Shown here: piece by piece, positions 1 to 6,872 of the stretch | Layout of the letters: the number at the start of each line of letters is the position of its first letter | Position numbering within the stretch: position 1 is the first letter of the stretch | NCBI GenBank assembly: GCA_045596485.1 | Contig: JAZOCL010000118.1 | Span: 1-9,239, forward strand | From: SIG440 sp045596485 | Lineage (GTDB): Bacteria; Bacillota; Clostridia; Monoglobales; Monoglobaceae | Direction: 5' to 3' | Length of the DNA: 9,239 nucleotides | Position numbers and translations under genes: made by a program | Notes under the pieces: model-generated | What the model was told of the DNA's origin: nothing | What the model saw: only the letters and a program-made list of their open reading frames with translations | Database searches by the model: none

Positions 1-336
1 TGCATAGCCGCCGCCCGCAGCACCGCCCTTGACACCGAACACTGGACCAAGCGACGGCTCACGAAGAGCAACCATAACGTTTTTGCCAATCTTTTTCATA
101 CCATCTGCAAGACCAATGGTTGTTGTTGTCTTACCTTCACCTGCAGGGGTGGGAGTGATTGCCGTAACAAGAATAAGCTTGGCTTTTCTCTCCCTTTCTT
201 TAAGCAGCGAAAGGTCAACCTTCGCCTTATAATTTCCGTAAAGCTCAATATACTTCGGGTCAATTCCTGCGCTCTCGGCGATTTTTGCGATATTCTGCAT
301 TTCAACGCTCTGAGCGATTTCAATGTCTGTTTTCAT
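1..336 (-). CDS. fhs: Formate–tetrahydrofolate ligase (10-formyl-THF synthetase), N-terminal part
   Basis: This enzyme joins formate to tetrahydrofolate using ATP, giving 10-formyl-THF in the cytoplasm. Only the first 112 codons are present; the frame is open to position 1 and the family is usually about 555 residues long. Visible marks are the P-loop TPAGEGKTTTT (about residues 63-73) and the family signature GVKGGAAGGGY (residues 101-111), preceded by REPSLGPVFG. The ATG at 334-336 has a strong Shine–Dalgarno, GGAGGT, 6 nt upstream. The gene follows purL after 76 nt on the same strand. From known biochemistry its product feeds PurN and AICAR formyltransferase encoded upstream, so co-expression with the purine genes makes sense; it may also serve general one-carbon or acetogenic metabolism. 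Identity is essentially certain; only the truncation limits the call. Confidence 0.97.
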   Translation of the reverse strand, partial: MKTDIEIAQSVEMQNIAKIAESAGIDPKYIELYGNYKAKVDLSLLKERERKAKLILVTAITPTPAGEGKTTTTIGLADGMKKIGKNVMVALREPSLGPVFGVKGGAAGGGYA

Positions 337-342
337 CGGTTT

Positions 343-348
343 ACCTCC
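343..348 (-). promoter_or_regulatory. Ribosome binding site of fhs
   Basis: The transcript reads GGAGGT 6 nt before the fhs ATG. It is the best match to the anti-Shine–Dalgarno sequence among the genes here; most others have AAAGGA. This fixes the fhs start and suggests efficient translation. Confidence 0.85.
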
Positions 349-368
349 AATATATATGATATGTTTCA

Positions 369-395
369 CAGGGAGCAACAAAGCACCGCTCCCTG
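369..395 (-). other. Perfect 8-bp inverted repeat between purL and fhs
   Basis: The arms CAGGGAGC (369-376) and GCTCCCTG (388-395) are perfectly complementary around an 11-nt loop. On the transcript the hairpin starts about 17 nt after the purL stop codon and is followed by UGUGAAAC, not by a U-run, so it is not a standard rho-independent terminator. It could stabilise the upstream mRNA 3' end, be a processing site that separates purL from fhs message, or weakly attenuate transcription. Its function is inference; the pairing is seen directly. Confidence 0.6.
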
Positions 396-412
396 CAAGC
401 CTCATTTATGCA

Positions 413-3400
413 TTAAATCCTGTAATATTCAACAGCAGACTTAAACAATCCCATATCAAAGTCGCCTTCAACATTCTTATAAAGTCCGTAGCCCCATCTT
501 TCGGTGTGACCCATCTTGCCCAAAACTCTGCCGTCAGGTGATGTGATACCTTCAATCGCAAATGTGGAACCATTGGGGTTGTACTGAATTTCGTTGGTGG
601 GGTTGCCATCAAGGTCAACATACTGTGTAAGAATCTGTCCGTTTTCTGCCAGTTTCTTCACAAGCTCATCGCTTGCCATAAAGCGACCTTCTCCGTGTGA
701 AATAGGAACGGTGTAAATATCACCGACACTTGCATTTGCCATCCAGGGCGACTTGGTTGAAGCAACTCTGGTGCGAACCAGCTTTGACTGGTGGCGCGAA
801 ATGGTGTTGTATGAAAGTGTGGGACAGTTTTCATCTGTGTCAATAATCTTACCGTAAGGTACAAGCCCCAGCTTGATAAGAGCCTGGAAGCCATTACAGA
901 TACCGCACATCAAGCCGTCACGCACATCAAGGAGCTCAGTTGTTGCCTCCTTGATTTCAGGGTTACGGAAGAAGGCTGTAATGAACTTTGCGGAGCCGTC
1001 AGGCTCATCACCGCCCGAAAAACCTCCGGGAATGAATACAATCTGTGACTCGTTGAGTGATTTTGCAAACGCCTCAACAGATTCCGAAATTGCCTGAGGC
1101 GAAAGATTGTTTATTACAAAGATTTCGGGCTCTGCACCTGCATCACGCATAACCTTTGCGGTATCAAATTCACAGTTTGTTCCGGGGAACACAGGAATAA
1201 GCACCTTGGGCTTTGCCACTCCAAGCTTGGGAGCAACAACCGATTTTGCTTCATATCTGAATGCGGGTATATCCTTCTTTTCGGCTTCAATGTTACAGGG
1301 ATAAATCTTTTCAAGCTTATCCTCATAAGCCTTGGCAAGCTCCTTCATACAAAGAGCTTCGCCCCTATAAGAAATTGCTTTTTCTTCTGTTGTAAACCCG
1401 AGAGTCACGCCAACATTTGCCCCATCCGAAAGCTCAACAACAAAGGAGCCGTAGCTGTATCCAAAAATATCATTGAGCGAAACACCTTCATCAAACTTAA
1501 AGCCGATTCCGTTACCAAAGCCCATCTTCATAACAGCTTCAGCAATTCCGCCGTAGGTTGGAGTATGTGCAGCCACCGCCGCACCACTGCGAACAAGAGC
1601 CGTAACCGTCCTGAAGCATTCAAGAAGACTTTCGGTAACAGGCAGACCATTTTTGTCATAATCAGGCTTAATCCATACCACCTTGTTGCCAGCCTTCTTA
1701 AATTCGGGCGAGATAATGTTATCAACATTTTCGTCTGTGACCGCAAAGGAAACAAGTGTGGGTGGAACGTCAATATTTTCAAAGGTACCGCTCATTGAAT
1801 CCTTGCCGCCGATAGCCGCAATTTCAAGATTCTTCTGTGCATCAAATGCACCAAGAAGAGCAGCCAGAGGCTTGCCCCAGCGCTTGGGATCCTTTTTGGG
1901 CTTTTCGAAATATTCCTGAAAGGTGAGATACACATCCTTAAATTCAGCACCTGTTGCAACCAGCTTTGCCACAGATTCAACAACTGCAAGATATGCGCTG
2001 TGATAAGGGCTCTTTTCTGCAATAAAGGGATTATAGCCCCAAGCCATAACAGAGGCTGTTTTTGTATGCTTTTTCTCAACAGACACCTTGTTTACCATTG
2101 CCTGAATGGGTGTAAGCTGGTGCTTTCCGCCAAAGGGCATCAGAACTGTGCCTGCACCGATTGTGGAGTCAAAACGCTCCGAAAGACCTCTCTTTGAGCA
2201 AACATTAAGGTCTCCTGCCAGCTCCATATATGCCTTTCCAAAGTCCGAAACCTCTGCCTTCTTATAGCATTCGGGCTTTGCAGGAGCAATGTCAATATGC
2301 TTTTCTGCACCGTTTGAATTAAGGAACTCACGCGAAATATTAACGATTTCCTTGCCGTTCCATCTCATAATCAGATATGGCTTTTCTTTCACAACTGCAA
2401 CAACAGTTGCCTCAAGATTTTCGCTCTTTGCAAGCTCCTTAAATCTCTCAACGTCTTCCTTTGCAACAACAACAGCCATTCTCTCCTGAGATTCGCTGAT
2501 TGCAAGCTCTGTTCCGTCAAGACCCTCATATTTTTTGGGAACAGCATTGAGAACAATCTCAAGACCGTCTGCCAATTCACCGATTGCAACCGAAACGCCA
2601 CCTGCACCAAAGTCATTGCAGCGCTTGATAAGAAGCGAGGCCTCCTTGTTGCGGAAGAGTCTCTGGAGCTTTCTTTCTTCAGGAGCGTTACCCTTCTGAA
2701 CCTCAGCACCGCAGCTTTCAAGAGATTCAACCGTATGTGATTTTGAAGAGCCTGTTGCACCGCCGCAGCCGTCACGTCCTGTTTTTCCACCCAAAAGAAT
2801 TACAATATCTCCGTCCTCGGGGCGTTCACGTCTGACATTTTCCTGAGGAGCCGCAGCAACAACCGCACCGATTTCCATACGCTTTGCTGCGTAGCCGTCG
2901 TGATAGATTTCGTCAACCTGACCTGTTGCCAAGCCAATCTGGTTGCCGTATGAGCTGTAGCCTGCAGCCGCACCTGTAACAATTTTTCTCTGGGGAAGCT
3001 TACCCGCAATTGTTTTCGAAACAGGCTTCAGCGGGTCTGCCGCCCCTGTAACACGCATTGCAGCATAAACATAAGAACGTCCCGACAGCGGGTCACGGAT
3101 TGCGCCCCCGATACAGGTTGCTGCTCCGCCAAAGGGTTCAATTTCGGTAGGATGATTATGTGTCTCGTTCTTGAACAAAAGAAGCCACTTTTCTGTCTTT
3201 CCGTCAACTTCAACGTCAATTTTAACTGTGCAGGCATTTATTTCTTCACTTTCGTCAAGACCATCAAGCTTGCCCTTTGCCTTAAGATACTTGGCAGCAA
3301 TTGTACCAATATCCATAAGGTTGACAGGCTTTTTTCTGCCGATCTCTTTTCTTGCTTCAATATATCTGTCATAAGCCGCCTGCAAAAGCTCATCCTCAAA

Positions 3401-4105
3401 CTTCACGCTGTCGATTGTTGTGAGGAAGGTGGTGTGACGGCAATGGTCAGACCAGTATGTGTCAATCATTCTGATTTCTGTAATTGTGGGGTTGCGCTTT
3501 TCACTGATGAAATATTCCTGACAAAACTTGATGTCATCAATATCCATAGCAAGACCAAGCTCATTAATCATAGCCTGAAGTCCTGCTTCATCAAGGTCAA
3601 TAAAGCCTTCAACCGTCGCAACAGATTCAGGAATATCATAAACCGCCTTCAAGGTTTCGGGCATTTCAAGAGACGCCTCTCTTGCCTCAACAGGGTTGAT
3701 AACATACTTCTTGATTTCGGCAACGTCTTCATCTGTCAGCTTTCCGTAGAGCATATAAACCTTTGCAGCCTTAACCGTGGGTCTGTCGCCCTTTGAGATA
3801 AGCTGAATACATTCCTCTGCAGAATTTGCACGAAGGTCAAACTGACCGGGCAGAAACTCAACTGCAAAAACCGCATCACACCTGTCTGTGATTTCATCTG
3901 TCACAATATCAAGCTGAGGCTCTGAGAACACCGTCTTTTTGCAGTATTCAAAAAGCTCCTTGTCTATATTTTCAACATCATAGCGATTGATTATTCTCAG
4001 GTTCTCAAGACCTTTAATCTGAAGAAGATTAACCAACTCACCTCTCAGCGAATTTGCCTCTGCGGCAAGCTCACTTTTCTTTTCAACAAAAACTCTGTAA
4101 ACCAT
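413..4105 (-). CDS. purL: Phosphoribosylformylglycinamidine synthase, fused synthetase and glutaminase (PurL–PurQ)
   Basis: Step 4 of IMP synthesis: FGAR, glutamine and ATP give FGAM, glutamate and ADP. The 1230-residue protein is a fused cytoplasmic type, close in size to the clostridial single-chain FGAM synthases. In order: an N-terminal PurS-like and linker region (about 1-210); the first synthetase motif YWSDHCRHTTF (217-227); the ATP/substrate segment KNETHNHPTEIEPFGG (312-327); the Gly-rich GGKTGRDGCGGATG (439-452); a second synthetase half with GGKDSMSGT (766-774); and a class I glutaminase from about residue 966. The glutaminase has PVFPGTNCEFD (971-981), nucleophile Cys1070 in CGICNGFQ, and His1137/Glu1139 in HGEGRF. 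No key residue is missing. The ATG at 4103-4105 has GAAAGGA 7 nt upstream. It follows purD after 26 nt, so translation from one mRNA is likely. Confidence 0.98.
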   Translation of the reverse strand: MVYRVFVEKKSELAAEANSLRGELVNLLQIKGLENLRIINRYDVENIDKELFEYCKKTVFSEPQLDIVTDEITDRCDAVFAVEFLPGQFDLRANSAEECIQLISKGDRPTVKAAKVYMLYGKLTDEDVAEIKKYVINPVEAREASLEMPETLKAVYDIPESVATVEGFIDLDEAGLQAMINELGLAMDIDDIKFCQEYFISEKRNPTITEIRMIDTYWSDHCRHTTFLTTIDSVKFEDELLQAAYDRYIEARKEIGRKKPVNLMDIGTIAAKYLKAKGKLDGLDESEEINACTVKIDVEVDGKTEKWLLLFKNETHNHPTEIEPFGGAATCIGGAIRDPLSGRSYVYAAMRVTGAADPLKPVSKTIAGKLPQRKIVTGAAAGYSSYGNQIGLATGQVDEIYHDGYAAKRMEIGAVVAAAPQENVRRERPEDGDIVILLGGKTGRDGCGGATGSSKSHTVESLESCGAEVQKGNAPEERKLQRLFRNKEASLLIKRCNDFGAGGVSVAIGELADGLEIVLNAVPKKYEGLDGTELAISESQERMAVVVAKEDVERFKELAKSENLEATVVAVVKEKPYLIMRWNGKEIVNISREFLNSNGAEKHIDIAPAKPECYKKAEVSDFGKAYMELAGDLNVCSKRGLSERFDSTIGAGTVLMPFGGKHQLTPIQAMVNKVSVEKKHTKTASVMAWGYNPFIAEKSPYHSAYLAVVESVAKLVATGAEFKDVYLTFQEYFEKPKKDPKRWGKPLAALLGAFDAQKNLEIAAIGGKDSMSGTFENIDVPPTLVSFAVTDENVDNIISPEFKKAGNKVVWIKPDYDKNGLPVTESLLECFRTVTALVRSGAAVAAHTPTYGGIAEAVMKMGFGNGIGFKFDEGVSLNDIFGYSYGSFVVELSDGANVGVTLGFTTEEKAISYRGEALCMKELAKAYEDKLEKIYPCNIEAEKKDIPAFRYEAKSVVAPKLGVAKPKVLIPVFPGTNCEFDTAKVMRDAGAEPEIFVINNLSPQAISESVEAFAKSLNESQIVFIPGGFSGGDEPDGSAKFITAFFRNPEIKEATTELLDVRDGLMCGICNGFQALIKLGLVPYGKIIDTDENCPTLSYNTISRHQSKLVRTRVASTKSPWMANASVGDIYTVPISHGEGRFMASDELVKKLAENGQILTQYVDLDGNPTNEIQYNPNGSTFAIEGITSPDGRVLGKMGHTERWGYGLYKNVEGDFDMGLFKSAVEYYRI

Positions 4106-4112
4106 AGATTTT

Positions 4113-4119
4113 TCCTTTC
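4113..4119 (-). promoter_or_regulatory. Ribosome binding site of purL
   Basis: GAAAGGA on the transcript, 7 nt before the purL ATG, lies within the 26-nt purD–purL spacer. It supports the start at 4105. Confidence 0.75.
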
Positions 4120-4131
4120 TGTATCTTATGC

Positions 4132-5394
4132 CTATTTCAGCGCCGCAAGAGCCTTTTGACCTATATCTTTTCTGCAGTATGCATTCTCAAACTTAACATC
4201 TTCAACCGTCTTGTATGCAGACTTGATTGCACAATTGAGGCATTCGCCCACTTCGGTAACGCCCAGAACTCTGCCGCCACCGGTAACAAGCTTTCCGTCC
4301 TTCAGTTTTGCACCTGCAACAAAAATTCCGTCGGAATTTTCGGGAAGTGTGATTTCGAAGCCTGTTTCATACCTTCCGGGATAGCCCTCAGATGCCACAA
4401 CCACACAGCAGGCAGCTTTTTCAGAAAACTTAACCTCAGCGTCCTTGAGAGTTCCCGCTTCAACGTGCTGCATAATTTCAAACAAATCGTATTCAAGAAG
4501 GGGCAGAACCACCTGAGTTTCGGGGTCACCGAAACGACAGTTATATTCAATAACCTTGGGTCCCTTCTCGGTGAGCATAAGTCCGAAGTAAAGACAGCCC
4601 TTGAAGGTTCTTCCTTCCTTGTTCATAGCATCCATTGTGGGAATGAAAATTTTCTCCATACATTCCTCCGCAATAGCCTTTGTGTAATAGGGATTGGGGG
4701 CGATTGTTCCCATACCTCCCGTATTGAGACCCTTGTCACCGTCAAGTGCACGCTTGTGGTCCATTGACGAAACCATAGGAACAACAACATTGCCGTCTGT
4801 GAAGGCAAGCACCGAAACCTCAGGACCTGTGAGGAATTCTTCAACAACAACATTGTTACCGCTGTCACCAAAGATTTTGTCCTCCATCATTGAGCGAACA
4901 GCCTGTATTGCATCCTCACGGGTTTCTGCAATAATAACACCCTTGCCCAGAGCCAGACCGTCAGCCTTAATAACCGTAGGGATTGGTGCTGTCTCAAGAT
5001 ATTTGAGAGCAGCAGCCATATCGCTGAATACCTCGTATTCCGCCGTGGGAATGTTATATTTCTTCATAAGATTTTTCGAGAACACCTTGCTGCCCTCAAT
5101 GATTGCGGCATTTGCCTTTGGACCAAAGCAGGGAATTCCCTTTGCATTGAGAGCGTCAACCGCACCCAGAACCAAGGGGTCATCAGGGGCAACAACAGCA
5201 AACTCAATGCCATTTGCGACAGCAAATTCAACAATTTTGTCAATTTCCTTTGCCCCGATGTCAACACACTTAGCGTCAGCAGCTATTCCGCCGTTGCCGG
5301 GAAGTGCATAAATCTTTGACACCTTGGGACTCTTTTTAAGCGATTTTATAATGGCGTGCTCACGTCCGCCACCGCCAACTACCATAATTTTCAT
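4132..5394 (-). CDS. purD: Phosphoribosylamine–glycine ligase (GAR synthetase)
   Basis: Step 2 of IMP synthesis: phosphoribosylamine, glycine and ATP give GAR. The 420-residue product has the usual family length. It begins with the N-domain motif MKIMVVGGGGREHAI (1-15), where Gly8 stands in the position that is Asn in E. coli (GNGGREHA). The ATP-grasp domain follows, with KADGLALGKGV (144-153), GLNTGGMGT (222-230) and the metal/ATP motif YNCRFGDPETQ (284-294). The C-terminal domain ends with RKDIGQKAL. The frame stays open 52 codons upstream to a TTG, but homology begins at the ATG at 5392-5394, which has GAAAGG 10 nt upstream, so I use that start. A 174-nt structured spacer separates it from the AICAR formyltransferase gene upstream, and purL follows after 26 nt. 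The family call is firm. Confidence 0.97.
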   Translation of the reverse strand: MKIMVVGGGGREHAIIKSLKKSPKVSKIYALPGNGGIAADAKCVDIGAKEIDKIVEFAVANGIEFAVVAPDDPLVLGAVDALNAKGIPCFGPKANAAIIEGSKVFSKNLMKKYNIPTAEYEVFSDMAAALKYLETAPIPTVIKADGLALGKGVIIAETREDAIQAVRSMMEDKIFGDSGNNVVVEEFLTGPEVSVLAFTDGNVVVPMVSSMDHKRALDGDKGLNTGGMGTIAPNPYYTKAIAEECMEKIFIPTMDAMNKEGRTFKGCLYFGLMLTEKGPKVIEYNCRFGDPETQVVLPLLEYDLFEIMQHVEAGTLKDAEVKFSEKAACCVVVASEGYPGRYETGFEITLPENSDGIFVAGAKLKDGKLVTGGGRVLGVTEVGECLNCAIKSAYKTVEDVKFENAYCRKDIGQKALAALK

Positions 5395-5404
5395 ATATTC
5401 AAAA

Positions 5405-5410
5405 CCTTTC
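5405..5410 (-). promoter_or_regulatory. Ribosome binding site that decides the purD start
   Basis: GAAAGG on the transcript sits 10 nt before the ATG at 5394. The alternative in-frame ATG at 5434-5436 and TTG at 5548-5550 have no comparable purine-rich site, and their codons encode no part of the PurD fold. Confidence 0.7.
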
Positions 5411-5447
5411 GGATTTATTTTGTTCTTAATTGCCATCGAAGTGTGAT

Positions 5448-5554
5448 AAATTTGATACAGAACACCTAAACCGAGTCCCGCTGCTGTGCTGTGTGCACCG
5501 CAAGTGGTGAGGTTTAGGTATAGCGCAAATTCTTTGTGCAATCTGTGCAAATTT
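5448..5554 (-). promoter_or_regulatory. Structured purD leader: nested inverted repeat, candidate cis-acting RNA or intergenic repeat
   Basis: This 107-nt tract lies in the spacer between the AICAR formyltransferase stop and purD. A perfect 9-bp stem is formed by ACCTAAACC (5464-5472) and GGTTTAGGT (5511-5519), enclosing 38 nt that hold a small stem CACC/GGTG (5496-5499 with 5506-5509). Outside it, the arm at 5448-5454 (AAATTTG) can pair with 5548-5554, extended by 5457-5460 with 5543-5546, or its 5449-5454 part can pair with 5526-5531. These outer pairings exclude each other. No U-run follows, so it is not a simple terminator. A purD-associated structured RNA family has been reported from comparative genomics, as I recall; I cannot tell whether this is it. 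Pairings are seen; function is inference. Confidence 0.5.
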
Positions 5555-5568
5555 AACCACTCTGAATT

Positions 5569-6753
5569 TTAGTGGTGGAAAAGGCGCATCTTAGTAAATG
5601 CCATCACCATACCGTGACTGTTGCACGCTTCAATCACATTATCGTCACGGATTGAGCCACCGGGCTCTGCAATATATGTAACACCGCTCTTTGCAGCACG
5701 CTCAATGTTGTCGCCAAAGGGGAAGAACGCATCGCTTCCCAGGGCAACACCCTTAATGGTTGCAAGATAAGCCTTCTTTTCTTCTCTTGTAAGGGGCTCA
5801 GGCTTGCGGCTGAACAGCTTCTCCCACTTTCCGTCTGCCAGAACGTCTTCGTCATCATCAGAGATATAAACATCAATTGTGTTGTCACGGTCGGGACGAC
5901 CTATGCTATCAAGGAATGGAAGGTTAAGAACCTTTTCGTGCTGACGGAGATGCCAGATGTCAGCCTTGTTTCCTGCAAGTCTTGTGCAGTGAATTCTTGA
6001 CTGCTGACCTGCACCCACGCCGATTGCCTGACCATCCTTTGCAAAGCAAACCGAATTACTCTGGGTATACTTGAGCGTAATCAGCGCAATAATCAAATCT
6101 CTCTTCGCTTCTTCAGGCATTTCTTTGTTTTCGGTAACAATTTCAGAAAGAAGCTCTTCATTAATCTTGAACTCGTTTCTGCCCTGCTCAAAGGTAATGC
6201 CGTAAACCATCTTTGTCTCTTGGGGAGCAGGAACATAGCTTTCGTCAATCTTCACTATATTATAGCTTCCGTTCCTCTTGCTCTTTAAGATTTCAAGTGC
6301 TTCAGGGGTATAGCCGGGAGCAATAACGCCGTCCGACACCTCACGCTTGATGAGCTTTGCTGTAACCACATCACAAACATCGCTGAGAGCAATCCAGTCG
6401 CCGAAGGAGGACATCCTGTCAGTGCCTCTGGCACGGGCATAAGCAATTGCAAGAGGTGATGAATCAAGGTCTTCAATATCATCAACAAAGCAAGCCTTCT
6501 TAAGCTCAGGGCTCATAGGGATTCCAACTGCCGCAGACGTGGGGCTCACGTGCTTAAAGGAGGTTGCCGCAGGCATACCAAGAGTCTCCTTCAGCTCCTT
6601 CACAAGCTGCCAGCTGTTGAAGGCATCCAAAAAGTTAATATATCCGGGCTTGCCCGAGAGAATCTCAATGGGCAGCTCACCACCCTCATTCATAAAAATC
6701 CTTGCAGGCTTCTGGTTTGGGTTGCAGCCGTATTTCAGTTCAAATTCTTTCAT
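5569..6753 (-). CDS. purH: AICAR formyltransferase, stand-alone (PurH C-terminal domain only)
   Basis: Step 9 of IMP synthesis: AICAR plus 10-formyl-THF gives FAICAR and THF. The 394-residue protein corresponds to the transformylase part of bifunctional PurH and lacks the N-terminal MGS-like IMP cyclohydrolase domain. Catalytic Lys67-His68 lie in SFKHVSPTSAAVG. Further family marks are SFGDWIALSD (116-125), APGYTPEALEILK (145-157), SRIHCTRLAGNKAD (252-265) and the C-terminal FFPFGDNIERAAKSG and EPGGSIRDD (343-371). The frame is open 38 codons further upstream to a TTG, but that stretch only encodes the spacer hairpins; the ATG at 6751-6753 has AAAGGA 9 nt upstream. The missing cyclohydrolase activity is supplied by the PurO-type gene upstream. 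10-Formyl-THF would come from Fhs, encoded at the end of the block. The symbol purH is used in the domain sense. Confidence 0.95.
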   Translation of the reverse strand: MKEFELKYGCNPNQKPARIFMNEGGELPIEILSGKPGYINFLDAFNSWQLVKELKETLGMPAATSFKHVSPTSAAVGIPMSPELKKACFVDDIEDLDSSPLAIAYARARGTDRMSSFGDWIALSDVCDVVTAKLIKREVSDGVIAPGYTPEALEILKSKRNGSYNIVKIDESYVPAPQETKMVYGITFEQGRNEFKINEELLSEIVTENKEMPEEAKRDLIIALITLKYTQSNSVCFAKDGQAIGVGAGQQSRIHCTRLAGNKADIWHLRQHEKVLNLPFLDSIGRPDRDNTIDVYISDDDEDVLADGKWEKLFSRKPEPLTREEKKAYLATIKGVALGSDAFFPFGDNIERAAKSGVTYIAEPGGSIRDDNVIEACNSHGMVMAFTKMRLFHH

Positions 6754-6762
6754 TGTGAAAAT

Positions 6763-6768
6763 TCCTTT
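6763..6768 (-). promoter_or_regulatory. Ribosome binding site that decides the AICAR formyltransferase start
   Basis: AAAGGA on the transcript lies 9 nt upstream of the ATG at 6753, where family homology begins. This rules out the longer TTG-started reading frame from 6867. Confidence 0.7.
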
Positions 6769-6782
6769 CCTTTTGTATTGAA

Positions 6783-6799
6783 AGAGGCGCTTTGCCTCT
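6783..6799 (-). other. Short hairpin just upstream of the AICAR formyltransferase RBS
   Basis: AGAGGC (6783-6788) pairs with GCCTCT (6794-6799) around a 5-nt loop. It lies 14 nt before the AAAGGA ribosome binding site on the transcript. It could affect ribosome loading or mRNA stability; no U-run follows it. Only the pairing is seen. Confidence 0.45.
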
Positions 6800-6841
6800 G
6801 CATAATTTACAAATTTACATCTTCCCGCAAAAACACCAAGC

Positions 6842-6863
6842 GGAGCCACGCCTTTGTGGCTCC
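6842..6863 (-). other. Perfect 8-bp hairpin after the IMP cyclohydrolase stop; possible weak attenuator
   Basis: GGAGCCAC (6842-6849) and GTGGCTCC (6856-6863) form a perfect stem with a 6-nt loop, 9 nt after the cyclohydrolase stop codon. On the transcript the stem is followed by GCUUGGUGUUUUUGCG, a short U5 tract about 8 nt away. That is too far for a textbook intrinsic terminator but might permit partial termination or pausing. Genes continue in the same direction, so complete termination is unlikely. Confidence 0.5.
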
Positions 6864-6872
6864 CCAAAGCTT

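Noticed and set aside
343..390. Possible promoter before fhs (TTGCTC-like -35 with an 18-nt spacer and TATATT-like -10).
   Set aside because: The -10 would abut the Shine–Dalgarno, so a transcript would start inside the ribosome binding site; the match is probably due to AT-rich spacer sequence.
369..395. Rho-independent terminator after purL.
   Set aside because: The stem is good but UGUGAAAC follows on the minus-strand transcript and no U-run follows on the plus strand either.
3152..3796. Plus-strand open frame of 214 codons opposite purL.
   Set aside because: It is antisense to conserved purL codons, has no recognisable domain and no convincing ribosome binding site; it is a shadow of the real gene.
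4694..5311. Plus-strand open frame of 205 codons opposite purD.
   Set aside because: It lies wholly inside conserved purD sequence on the other strand and resembles no protein I know.
5395..5550. N-terminal extension of PurD from a TTG at 5550, giving 472 residues, or from the ATG at 5436.
   Set aside because: No recognised PurD domain lies upstream of MKIMVVGGGGREHA, these starts have no Shine–Dalgarno, and the extension would encode the inverted repeat.
6754..6867. Longer AICAR formyltransferase starting at a TTG at 6867.
   Set aside because: The extra 38 codons only translate the two spacer hairpins; the ATG at 6753 has AAAGGA at good spacing and the family homology begins there.
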